A stretch of DNA of 14,177 bases, taken from assembly GCA_035707965.1 (NCBI GenBank), contig DASSTJ010000055.1:1-14177 (forward strand). The letters are read 5' to 3'. Shown piece after piece: positions 6,801 through 14,177 of the stretch. The notes below the pieces were generated by a model, which was not told where the DNA came from, searched no databases, and saw nothing but the letters and a program-made list of their open reading frames with translations. This DNA is from DASSTJ01 sp035707965. GTDB lineage: Bacteria; Actinomycetota; Actinomycetes; Actinomycetales; Angustibacteraceae. Both the position numbers and the translations under genes were made by a program. Positions within the stretch are counted from its first letter, which is position 1; every line of letters begins with the position of its first letter.

Positions 6801-6932
6801 GTGATCCACGACTGCAGCACCCCGCTGGACCCCTCCGCCGTGCCACCTGGCCGGCGAGTGCCTGTCCCGACGCTGTGCCGGCGTCGTCACGTCGACCTGT
6901 GTCGCACCGACGGCATGCTCTGTCGGCTCTGA
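6801..6932 (+). CDS. Putative Cys-containing leader peptide
   Basis: This 43-codon frame starts at GTG 6801, ten bases after GGAGG, and ends at TGA 6932. Its C-terminal part reads TLCRRRHVDLCRTDGMLCRL. From memory, the pattern RRxHVDLxRxxxxLC recurs in short actinobacterial frames annotated as leader peptides near sulfur-metabolism genes; I could not run a search. Four cysteines (5, 26, 34, 41) would make translation sensitive to charged tRNA-Cys. A shorter form from GTG 6858 (24 residues) is equally possible, though it has no clear ribosome site. A hairpin, GTCGTG with CACGAC at 6798-6812, encloses the 6801 GTG. The frame sits between the SAM riboswitch and a strong palindrome, as expected of an attenuator. 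Confidence 0.55.
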   Translation: MIHDCSTPLDPSAVPPGRRVPVPTLCRRRHVDLCRTDGMLCRL

Positions 6933-6956
6933 CGAGCGTCCTTCCTGCGTGACCCC

Positions 6957-6976
6957 CGCGGCACCGCGGTGCCGCG
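6957..6976 (+). terminator. Perfect 20-bp palindrome, attenuator-type hairpin candidate
   Basis: CGCGGCACCGCGGTGCCGCG is its own reverse complement. As RNA it gives an 8-bp all-but-one G-C stem with a CGCG loop, 24 bases after the leader stop codon and 88 bases before the ABC operon start. No T-run follows, so termination, ribosome-coupled attenuation and Rho control are all possible. Confidence 0.45.
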
Positions 6977-7064
6977 CCCCGTCGGCTGACGTCGTGGTCG
7001 TCGACCTTCCCTGTCATCGCACATCCGTGCGTCGTGATCTGTACCTGTGCCTTTGGAGCCTTCC

Positions 7065-7919
7065 GTGCGTCTCGCCCTGCCCCGCGCCATCGTCGTCGCC
7101 GCTGCCGCATCGCTCGCGGCCGTCCTCGCCTCCTGCGGCGCAGGAGGTGGGGCGTCCGATGCTGCGGACAACCCCTACCACCTGCAGCAGCCCGGCACGC
7201 TGCGCGTCGGCACGCTGACCGACGCCCCGCCCAACGTGTTCCTCAAGGACGGCCACTTCACCGGGTTCGACAACGACCTGCTGACCGCCGTGGCCGCGAA
7301 GGTCGGTCTCAAGGTCGAGTTCGTCGGCACGGACTTCTCGGCGCTGCTCGCCCAGGTGAACAGCGGCCGCTTCGACGTCGGCAGCTCGTCCATCACCATC
7401 ACCGACGCCCGCAAGAAGACGGTCGACTTCGGCAACGGCTACGACTTCGGCTACTTCGGCCTGGACGTCCCCGCGGGGTCGAGCATCAGCTCGTTCCAGC
7501 AGCTGAAGGGCAAGCGCGTCGTCGTCGTCCAGGGCACGGTCCAGGACGACTACGCGACGCGGCAGGGGCTCGACCCCGTGCGGGTGCCCGACTACAACAC
7601 CGCTCTCAACCAGCTGCGCACCACGACCTCCGACGCCTGGATCGCACCGGCGGAGATCGGCCAGAAGAGCGCGGACGACAGCAACGGGAAGATCACGGTC
7701 GCTGCCACCCAGCTCAGCCCGGCTCCGACGGCGTTCGCCGTGAAGAGGGGCAACGACGCGCTGCGCGAGGCGCTGAACTCCGGCCTCGACCAGGTCATCG
7801 CGGACGGAACGTGGACGCGGCTCCAGCAGCAGTACTACCCGGGACGCCCGATCCCGGCCGACTTCGTGCCCGGTAGCGGCGCCACCAAGCCACCGGCCAC
7901 GACCACGGCAGCCGGCTGA
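7065..7919 (+). CDS. ABC transporter substrate-binding lipoprotein, family 3 (polar amino-acid type)
   Basis: The 284-residue protein begins with a lipoprotein signal: MRLALPRAIV, a hydrophobic stretch, and lipobox LASC with C24. A family-3 binding domain runs from about 45 to 268 (GTLRVGTLTDAPPNVF, FTGFDNDLLTAVAAKVGLKVEFV, RFDVGSSSITITDARKKTVDF). R116 matches the arginine that holds the ligand carboxylate. In the second lobe the usual DAxxxD pattern reads DAWIAP (190-195), so the aspartate that holds the alpha-amino group is replaced by proline. A Pro/Thr-rich tail follows 268. GTG 7065 is chosen because GGAG lies 6 bases before it and the signal peptide then has normal length; GTG 7047 is less likely. 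The upstream SAM riboswitch suggests a methionine- or sulfur-related ligand. Confidence 0.9.
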   Translation: MRLALPRAIVVAAAASLAAVLASCGAGGGASDAADNPYHLQQPGTLRVGTLTDAPPNVFLKDGHFTGFDNDLLTAVAAKVGLKVEFVGTDFSALLAQVNSGRFDVGSSSITITDARKKTVDFGNGYDFGYFGLDVPAGSSISSFQQLKGKRVVVVQGTVQDDYATRQGLDPVRVPDYNTALNQLRTTTSDAWIAPAEIGQKSADDSNGKITVAATQLSPAPTAFAVKRGNDALREALNSGLDQVIADGTWTRLQQQYYPGRPIPADFVPGSGATKPPATTTAAG

Positions 7920-8001
7920 CCGGCGTTCCGCCCCGACCAGCAGCCTCGGACCGCGCACCACGCGGAGCGCCGGAGGCGCCCAGATCGACGGAAGGCCCAG
8001 C

Positions 8002-8786
8002 ATGGACACCCTGCGCACCGTGTGGGAGACGTTCTTCGACGCCTCTGCCATGCGCGAGGCACTACCCGACATGCTCACGATCGGGCTGCGCAACACGCTC
8101 GTGCTGGCGTTGGCGTCCGCGGCGCTCGGCACGGGTCTCGGACTGGTGCTGGCGACGGCGGGGCTGGCCCGCACCCGATGGCTCCGCTGGCCGGCGCGCC
8201 TCTACACCGACGTCTTCCGCGGGCTGCCCGTGGCCGTCACGATCCTGCTGGTGGGCGTCGGGCTGGCGCCGGTCGGTCTCGCGCTGTGGGGTCCGAACCC
8301 GTACCCGTTGGGCATCCTCGCTCTCGGGCTCGTGGCCGCCGCGTACATGGGCGAGATCTTCCGGTCCGGGATCCAGAGCGTGGAGGGCGGCCAGCTCGAG
8401 GCGAGCCGCGCTCTCGGCTTCTCGCACTGGCAGGCCATGCGCCTCGTCATCGTCCCCCAGGGCGTCCGGCGCGTCCTGCCTGCCTGGGTGAACCAGCTGA
8501 TCGCGCTCGTGAAGGACTCGAGCCTGGTGTACTTCCTGGGTCTGCTGGCGAGCCAGCGCGAGCTCTTCCGGATCGGCCAGGACTACGCCGCCAACACGGG
8601 CAACGCCTCAGCACTGGTGCTGGCCGGTCTCGTCTACCTGGCGATCACGGTGCCGCTCACCCACGTCGTCAACGCCGTCGACCGCCGTCTGCGGGAGGGG
8701 CGGCCCACGGACGGCGCTCCGGAGGACGCCGACCTCGACCCGTACCCCTCCAGCCCGCTGACCGCTGCCGCCACCGGAGCCGCCCG

Positions 8787-8790
<4 letters not shown>
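8002..8790 (+). CDS. ABC transporter permease, polar amino-acid type
   Basis: The 262-residue membrane protein has the binding-protein-dependent permease fold (HisM/GlnP type). It starts with TIGLRNTLVLALASAALGTGLGLVL and includes TDVFRGLPVAVTILLV and the EAA loop EASRALGFSHWQAMRLVIVP, which docks on the ATPase. VKDSSLVYFLGLLASQRELF near the end is typical of the amino-acid subfamily. The last 35 or so residues form a polar, Pro-rich tail beyond the final helix. GGAAGG precedes the ATG by about 6 bases. Its stop overlaps the ATPase start as ATGA. Only one permease gene is present, so the channel is presumably a homodimer. Confidence 0.94.
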
Positions 8791-9542
<752 letters not shown>

Positions 9543-9681
9543 GAGCTGGCGCCCCCAGCTGACATCCGAGGACGACGGAAGCCGACGCCGGAGCAGGGCG
9601 GCGGGCCACGATTAGGGATTCTCATGCTCGGGCGGCTACGGTTGGTCCCGGTTGCACCAGCAGTTCTTCGATCGCATCAGC

Positions 9682-9712
9682 AGACGCCCGGAGGATCACC
9701 TCGCGGGCGTCT
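9682..9712 (+). terminator. Strong hairpin in the leader of the cold-shock gene, or terminator of the ABC operon
   Basis: AGACGCCCGGAGG at 9682-9694 pairs with CCTC-g-CGGGCGTCT at 9699-9712: 13 base pairs, one bulged G, and an ATCA tetraloop. TCTCG follows. It lies 140 bases after the ABC operon stop. TACGGT at 9637-9642 is a possible -10 for the cold-shock gene, which would put this hairpin inside a 5' leader of about 160 bases. The rest of the 268-base gap shows no reading frame worth calling. Confidence 0.55.
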
Positions 9713-9810
9713 TCTCGTAGTGGGGCCTGTGCCCTCCTCGTGGCACTCGAGCACCGCGGCAGCCCGGACCGGCAGAGAGCCGGACCGCCCGCAACACACA
9801 GGAGGACACC

Positions 9811-10014
9811 ATGTCCCAGGGTTCAGTCAAGTGGTTCAACGCCGAGAAGGGCTTCGGCTTCATCGCTCAGGACGGCGGCGGCGCCGACGTCTTCGTGCAC
9901 TACTCGGCGATCGCGGCGGACGGCTACCGTTCGCTCGACGAGAACCAGCGCGTCGAGTTCGACGTGACGCAGGGCCCCAAGGGCCCGCAGGCGGAGAACG
10001 TCCGCCCCATCTGA
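9811..10014 (+). CDS. cspA: Cold-shock protein (CspA family)
   Basis: The 67-residue protein is a single cold-shock OB-fold domain of the usual length. RNP1 is KGFGFI at 13-18 and RNP2 is VFVHY at 27-31, preceded by SVKWFNAEKG. It binds single-stranded RNA or DNA and melts RNA structure. An excellent GGAGG lies 5 bases before the ATG. The gene is probably a one-gene transcript, with a long structured leader upstream and a strong terminator 28 bases after its stop. The symbol is by family resemblance; several paralogues usually exist, and cold induction cannot be read from the sequence. Confidence 0.96.
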   Translation: MSQGSVKWFNAEKGFGFIAQDGGGADVFVHYSAIAADGYRSLDENQRVEFDVTQGPKGPQAENVRPI

Positions 10015-10041
10015 TCCACCAGCCGACACCCGTCGGCAGCT

Positions 10042-10074
10042 GAAGGGCCTCGCCGTTCCACGGCGGGGCCCTTC
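10042..10074 (+). terminator. Terminator after the cold-shock gene
   Basis: GAAGGGCCTCGCCG at 10042-10055 pairs with CGGCGGGGCCCTTC at 10061-10074, 14 base pairs with one G-U pair and a TTCCA loop. A smaller stem, GCCGAC/GTCGGC at 10022-10037, lies between it and the stop codon. Confidence 0.8.
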
Positions 10075-10150
10075 GTCCTCTGCTGCGACCCGACCTCGAA
10101 ACCGACGCCGGTGGCGTACCGTCTGCCCCCAGACCACGGTGAGGAGCGGC

Positions 10151-10381
10151 ATGGCCACCAAGGACGAGCTCCGCGAGCAGAAGCGCTGGCTCCAGCTGCA
10201 GATCGGGCTCAGCGTCGCGCTCGCCATCGTGGCCTTCGTCGCCCTGCGTCTGCGCGGCGACAGCGACGACGGCGTCATGCACTGGGTGCTCGTGCTCCTG
10301 GTCGTGGCTGGCGTCGCCGAGACCGTGTGGCACCTGCTTCGGTACCGCCGGCTGGTGCGCGAGCAGCAGCGCCTTCCCTGA
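10151..10381 (+). CDS. Small two-helix membrane protein of unknown function
   Basis: The 76-residue product begins with a charged segment (MATKDELREQKRW). Two hydrophobic helices follow, at about residues 17-35 (IGLSVALAIVAFVALRL) and 44-62 (HWVLVLLVVAGVAETVW), joined by a short acidic loop (GDSDDG). It ends in a basic tail (RYRRLVREQQRLP). I do not recognise the family. AGGAG is 4 bases before ATG 10151; an in-frame GTG at 10139 would add four residues. TACCGT at 10117-10122 could be its -10. Codon third positions are almost all G or C, supporting a real gene. Confidence 0.75.
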   Translation: MATKDELREQKRWLQLQIGLSVALAIVAFVALRLRGDSDDGVMHWVLVLLVVAGVAETVWHLLRYRRLVREQQRLP

Positions 10382-10458
10382 CGTCACCGCCGATGAGCGA
10401 GTCACCGCGGCACCGGCCCGTGACCTGCGGGCAGCGGCTCGCCTGGCAGGCTGGGCCC

Positions 10459-12387
10459 ATGACCGACCGTGACGCACGCCCCTGGTCCGACACCGCGGCC
10501 GGCGGCGACCCGACGTCCGCCCGCGAGCTGCCGGCCTGGGAGGCGCGCTTCCGCGCCCGCCGCATCGGCCTGCCTGACTGGGCGCGCGACGCCCCGGAGC
10601 GCGCCGTGGTGGCCGCGACCACCGATCAGGGCGTGCTCGAGCTGCACTCGTGGCGGGTCGGCAGCGACCGGCTGCTGCAGGCGACGTCTCGACCGGACGG
10701 CACGGCGGACGGCACCATCAGCCCGGACGGCACGTGGATCTGGTGGTTCGACGACGACCGTGGGGACGAGCGGGGCGTCTGGCGACGGCAGCCCTTCGGC
10801 ACCGGCCCCGGGTCGCTCGGCAGCGGCGTCGAGCCGACGTCCCTGCCGGACGGCACCTCGCTCGTCGAGGACGCCACCGGCCTCCCGCCCGCCTACACGA
10901 GCGGCCTCGCCCTGGGCCACCGGCTGGCTGTGGTCGGCAGCAGCGACGACGAGTACGGGGTACGCGTGCACGCGGTGCGCCACGACGGCGGCGAAGCGAC
11001 CACGCAGCTTCTGTACGAGCACGCAGAAGAGGCGTACGTCGGTGACCTGTCACGCGACGAGCACCTGCTCGTGCTGGCCCACAGCGAGCACGGCGACAGC
11101 CGCCACCCCGCGCTGCGGGTGCTGCGCCTCGGCCAGGAGCCCGAGACCGTCGCCGACCTCTGGGACGGCCCCGGCAAGGGCCTGCACCCCGCCGGCTTCT
11201 CACCGGTCCCCGGCGACTCCCGGCTGCTCGTCGTCCACGAGCGCCAGGGCGTCCAGGCCCTGCTCGTCTGGGACCCCCTGACCGGCCAGCAGACGGACGT
11301 GCCGGTCGACGCGCCGGGCGAGGTGGCGGACGCCGACTGGTGGCCGGACGCCCGCAGCGTGCTCGTCGCGCTCGACCACGAGGCCCGCACGACACTCGCG
11401 CGCGTCGACCTCGAGACGGGGACGACGACCCGCATCGGCCCGGACAGCGGCACCGTCACGGGCGTCGCGGTGCGCGACGACGGCCAGGTCTGGGCGGCGT
11501 GGTCGTCGGCGGCGCACCCGTCGACGGTCCGGGTGCTGCCGGCCGACACGGTGGGTGACGGCGAGGTGCTGCTGCGCCCACCTGGTGCCGCGGCGCCCGA
11601 GTCAGTGGCCGTGGAGGACGTCTGGGTGGACGGGCCGGGCGGGCGCATCCACGCACTGCTCCGACGTCCGGCGGAGGCGACGGGACCGCTCCCCCTTCTG
11701 GTCGACGTGCACGGCGGCCCGACGCACCACGACGTGGACGCGTTCGACGCGTACGCCTCCGCCTGGGTCGACCACGGCTACGCCGAGGTGCAGGTGAACT
11801 ACCGCGGCTCGACCGGCTACGGCAGCGCCTGGCGTGATGCTCTCGAGCAGCGGGTCGGCCACGTCGAGCTCGAGGACGTCTGCGCCGTCCGGGACCACCT
11901 GGTGGCGACGGGCGTCGCCGACCCCGATCGGGTGGTGCTCGCCGGCCGCTCGTGGGGCGGCTACCTGACGCTGCTCGGGCTCGGCAGCCGCCCCGACGGC
12001 TGGGCGGTCGGGCTGGCCGGCGTGCCGGTCGCCGACTACGTGGCAGCGTTCGAGGACGAGATGGAGGGGCTGAAGGCGTTCGACCGGTCCCTGTTCGGCG
12101 GCTCCCCGGACGAGGTGCCGGCGAAGTACGCCGACTCCAGCCCGATCACCTACGTGGAGCACGTGCGCGCGCCGGTCCTCGTGCTGGCGGGTGAGAACGA
12201 CCCGCGCTGCCCGATCCGGCAGATCGAGCGGTACGTGGCCCGGCTCGAGCAGCTCGGCCACCCGCACGAGGTGTACCGGTACGACGCCGGGCACGGCTCG
12301 CTCGTGGACGACGAGCGCGTGAAGCACATGCGGCTGGAGCTCGACTTCGCGGCGCGGTACCTCGGCACGCGGCCGGCCTTCGGCTGA
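10459..12387 (+). CDS. S9-family serine peptidase (prolyl oligopeptidase/acylaminoacyl peptidase type)
   Basis: The 642-residue protein has an N-terminal part (about 60-380) with repeated beta-strand blades rich in TSRPDGTADGTISPDGTW-like and WWPDARSVLVALDHEARTT-like segments, fitting a beta-propeller. A C-terminal alpha/beta-hydrolase domain starts near 400. LLVDVHGGPTHHD and VQVNYRGSTGYG mark the oxyanion region. The triad is S498 in GRSWGG, D581 in GENDPRCP, and H612 in DAGHGS. Trp after the nucleophile replaces the more common Tyr. No signal peptide is visible, so it probably acts on short peptides in the cytoplasm. No strong ribosome site precedes the ATG. CAGGCT at 10447-10452 ends 6 bases before it, a spacing suited to a leaderless transcript. 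Confidence 0.92.
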   Translation: MTDRDARPWSDTAAGGDPTSARELPAWEARFRARRIGLPDWARDAPERAVVAATTDQGVLELHSWRVGSDRLLQATSRPDGTADGTISPDGTWIWWFDDDRGDERGVWRRQPFGTGPGSLGSGVEPTSLPDGTSLVEDATGLPPAYTSGLALGHRLAVVGSSDDEYGVRVHAVRHDGGEATTQLLYEHAEEAYVGDLSRDEHLLVLAHSEHGDSRHPALRVLRLGQEPETVADLWDGPGKGLHPAGFSPVPGDSRLLVVHERQGVQALLVWDPLTGQQTDVPVDAPGEVADADWWPDARSVLVALDHEARTTLARVDLETGTTTRIGPDSGTVTGVAVRDDGQVWAAWSSAAHPSTVRVLPADTVGDGEVLLRPPGAAAPESVAVEDVWVDGPGGRIHALLRRPAEATGPLPLLVDVHGGPTHHDVDAFDAYASAWVDHGYAEVQVNYRGSTGYGSAWRDALEQRVGHVELEDVCAVRDHLVATGVADPDRVVLAGRSWGGYLTLLGLGSRPDGWAVGLAGVPVADYVAAFEDEMEGLKAFDRSLFGGSPDEVPAKYADSSPITYVEHVRAPVLVLAGENDPRCPIRQIERYVARLEQLGHPHEVYRYDAGHGSLVDDERVKHMRLELDFAARYLGTRPAFG

Positions 12388-12402
12388 CGCTGTGCGTCCG
12401 TC

Positions 12403-12446
12403 GGTGCTGGCAGGCTGGTCGCGATCACGACCACCTGGCCGGCACC
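12403..12446. terminator. Convergent terminator between the S9 peptidase and asd genes
   Basis: A long imperfect hairpin: GGTGC, GGC, AGG and TGGTCG on the left (12403-12419) pair with CGACCA, CCT, GCC and GCACC on the right (to 12446), with a G-U pair, single bulges and a small loop. It works in either direction and sits between two converging genes. Confidence 0.6.
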
Positions 12447-12474
12447 CATCGACGCACCGCCAGTCAGCGCTGCC

Positions 12475-13542
12475 TCAGTCCCGCTCGGCGGCGACGAGCT
12501 CGGCGATCTGCAGGGCGTTGAGCGCGGCACCCTTGCGCAGGTTGTCGCCGCACACGAACATCTCGAGGCCGCGGGGGTCGTCCAGCGACTGGCGCAGCCG
12601 GCCGACGAACGTCGGGTCGGAGCCGACCACGTCCACGGGGGTGGGCAGCTCGCCGGTGACGAGGTCATCGAGGACGACGACGCTCGGGGCCTCCACCAGC
12701 GCCTGTCGCGCCTCGTCGACCGGCACCACGCGCTCGAACGTCGCGTGCAGCGCGAGGGAGTGCGCGGTGACGACGGGGACCCGCACGCAGGTGACGGCGA
12801 TGCTGAGGTCGGGCAGGCCGAGGATCTTGCGGCTCTCGTCGCGCACCTTGTGCTCCTCGGTGGTCCACCCCTCCCCCGCGCTCGTGCCGACCCAGGGGAC
12901 GACGTTGAGCGCCAGCGGTGCCGCGAACGGGCTGTCGGCACCGAGCTTGTCCTCGACGGCGCGACGCACGTCGCCGGGCTGCTGGCCCAGGCCGCGCTCG
13001 GACGCGACAACCTCCAGCTCGTCGTAGAGCCGCTCCACACCGGCGAACCCCGCGCCGGAGGCGGACTGGTACGACGCCACGACCAGCCCGGTCAGCCCCC
13101 AGCCGGCGTGCAGGGCACCGAGCGCGTCCATCATCGTCAGCGTGGTGCTGTTCGGGTTCGCGATGATCCCCAGCGGCCGGTTGCGCGCCTGAGCCGGGTT
13201 CACCTCCGGCACGACCAGCGGGACGTCGGGGTGCATCCGGAACGTGACGGCGTTGTCGACGACGACGGCGCCGTGCTCGACGGCCACCGGCGCCCACCGC
13301 TCGGACACGTCGTCCGGCGTGTCGAAGATCGCGATGTCGGCACCGTCGAAGACCTCGGGGGCGAGCGCAACGACCTCGACGTCCTCCCCCCGCACGTTCA
13401 GGCGGGTGCCCGCCGACCGGGCGGACGCGACGAGACGGACCTCACCCCACAGGTCCTGCCGTGTGGCGAGCAGGCGCAGCAGCACGGAGCCGACCGCTCC
13501 GGTGGCCCCCACCACCACGAGCGTCGGCTTCTCGTGGGTCAT
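12475..13542 (-). CDS. asd: Aspartate-semialdehyde dehydrogenase homologue with Ser at the catalytic Cys position
   Basis: The 355-residue protein is full length for ASADH, the enzyme that reduces aspartyl phosphate to aspartate semialdehyde for Lys, Met, Thr and cell-wall diaminopimelate. Seen are the NADP loop VVGATGAVGSVLLRLL (9-24), R102, SYQ with Q159, the EEHK region near 229-232, R254 in CVRVP, H261 in AHS, and the closing GDNLRKGAALNALQIAE. The active-site segment reads ANPNSTT: residue 132 is Ser (AGC at 13149-13147), where the family has Cys in NPNCTT. The phosphate-side DNSSA motif also reads DNAVT (96-100). Its ATG overlaps the lysC stop by four bases, the usual ask-asd operon. 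I call it asd by position and fold; whether it is active is uncertain. Confidence 0.85.
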   Translation of the reverse strand: MTHEKPTLVVVGATGAVGSVLLRLLATRQDLWGEVRLVASARSAGTRLNVRGEDVEVVALAPEVFDGADIAIFDTPDDVSERWAPVAVEHGAVVVDNAVTFRMHPDVPLVVPEVNPAQARNRPLGIIANPNSTTLTMMDALGALHAGWGLTGLVVASYQSASGAGFAGVERLYDELEVVASERGLGQQPGDVRRAVEDKLGADSPFAAPLALNVVPWVGTSAGEGWTTEEHKVRDESRKILGLPDLSIAVTCVRVPVVTAHSLALHATFERVVPVDEARQALVEAPSVVVLDDLVTGELPTPVDVVGSDPTFVGRLRQSLDDPRGLEMFVCGDNLRKGAALNALQIAELVAAERD

Positions 13543-14177
13543 CTGCCGGTGCCTCCGTAGACGATCGCCTCGCTGCTCTCCGCGTCCAGGCCGAACGCCG
13601 TGTGGACAGCGCGGACGGCGGTGTCGACGTCCAGGTCGCGCGTCACCACCGAGATGCGGATCTCGGACGTCGAGATCATCTCGATGTTCACGCCCGCGTC
13701 GGCGAGGGCCTTGAAGAAGGTCGCGGAGACGCCTGGGTGGGTGCGCATGCCCGCCCCGATCAACGAGACCTTGCCGATCTGGTCGTCGTACTGCAGCGTG
13801 CCGAAGCCCACGGACTGCTGGATCTCGTTGAGCGTCTGCATGGCCAGCGGACCGTCGGTCGTCGGCAGGGTGAACGACACGTCCGTACGGCCGGTGCCGG
13901 CGACCGACACGTTCTGCACGATCATGTCGATGTTGATGCCGGCGTTCGCGACGGCCTCGAAGATCTGCGCCGCCTTGCCCGGCTGGTCCGGCACGTCGAC
14001 GACGGTGATCTTGGCTTCGCTCCGGTCGTGCGAGACCCCGGTGATGATCGCGTGCTCCATGGTCTTCCCGTCCTCGTCCTCGCGGTCGATCACCCACGTG
14101 CCCTCGTTGCGACTGAACGACGAGCGCACGTGGACCGGCATGCGATAGCGGCGCGCGTACTCGACGCACCGCAGGTG
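13539..14177 (-). CDS. lysC: Aspartate kinase, C-terminal ACT-domain part (5' end outside window)
   Basis: The visible 212 codons are the regulatory end of aspartokinase, which phosphorylates aspartate at the head of the Lys/Thr/Met pathway. LRCVEYARRYRMPVHVRSSF joins the kinase domain to two ACT domains: ITVVDVPDQPGKAAQIFEAV with GINIDMIVQNVS, then VSLIGAGMRTHPGVSATFFKAL with GVNIEMISTSEIRISVV. It ends in AIVYGGTGR. These domains bind Lys and Thr for feedback inhibition in related enzymes. An in-frame ATG at 14060-14058 (MEHAIITGVSHDRSEAKI) matches the place where Corynebacterium and Bacillus enzymes start a separate beta subunit. That would give a 173-residue product here, though its ribosome site is weak. 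Confidence 0.95.
   Translation of the reverse strand, partial: HLRCVEYARRYRMPVHVRSSFSRNEGTWVIDREDEDGKTMEHAIITGVSHDRSEAKITVVDVPDQPGKAAQIFEAVANAGINIDMIVQNVSVAGTGRTDVSFTLPTTDGPLAMQTLNEIQQSVGFGTLQYDDQIGKVSLIGAGMRTHPGVSATFFKALADAGVNIEMISTSEIRISVVTRDLDVDTAVRAVHTAFGLDAESSEAIVYGGTGR

Overview
The window is very GC-rich, with small intergenic gaps, G/C-ending codons, frequent GTG starts, ATGA stop/start overlaps and T-poor terminator hairpins. This fits a high-GC actinobacterium. The order metallophosphoesterase, YqeY-like gene, tRNA-Pro and an ask-asd pair suggests Micrococcales, possibly a Cellulomonas relative; that placement is inference from gene content, not from a search.

Left part (1-3259, all minus strand): a putative metal-efflux operon runs leftward. 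It encodes a stand-alone HMA metal-binding protein, a P1B-type metal ATPase without its own HMA domain, and a Crp/Fnr-family regulator cut by the window edge. The region upstream holds a perfect 13-bp inverted repeat with arms about four helical turns apart. Behind it lies a GatB/YqeY-domain gene.

Middle (3298-6505): a membrane-anchored metallophosphoesterase, divergent from the YqeY-like gene; tandem 21-bp-period repeats and a putative promoter; tRNA-Pro(CGG); an MFS exporter; and a convergent two-CBS-domain protein.

Right-middle (6506-9542): the most interesting stretch. A SAM-I (S-box) riboswitch is followed by a short Cys-containing reading frame ending in an RRRHVDLCRTDGMLC segment, then by a perfect 20-bp palindrome, then by a three-gene polar-amino-acid-type ABC importer (lipoprotein, permease, ATPase). 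The layout suggests that one importer for a sulfur compound is gated by both SAM and cysteine supply. The binding protein lacks the usual aspartate that holds the ligand's alpha-amino group, so the substrate may not be a plain amino acid.

Right part (9543-14177): a cold-shock protein with a long structured leader and a strong terminator, a small two-helix membrane protein, an S9-family serine peptidase with an intact catalytic triad, a convergent terminator, and on the minus strand the lysC(ask)-asd operon of the aspartate pathway, with lysC entering from the window edge. The Asd protein has serine at the position of the catalytic cysteine, which is the main biochemical surprise here.
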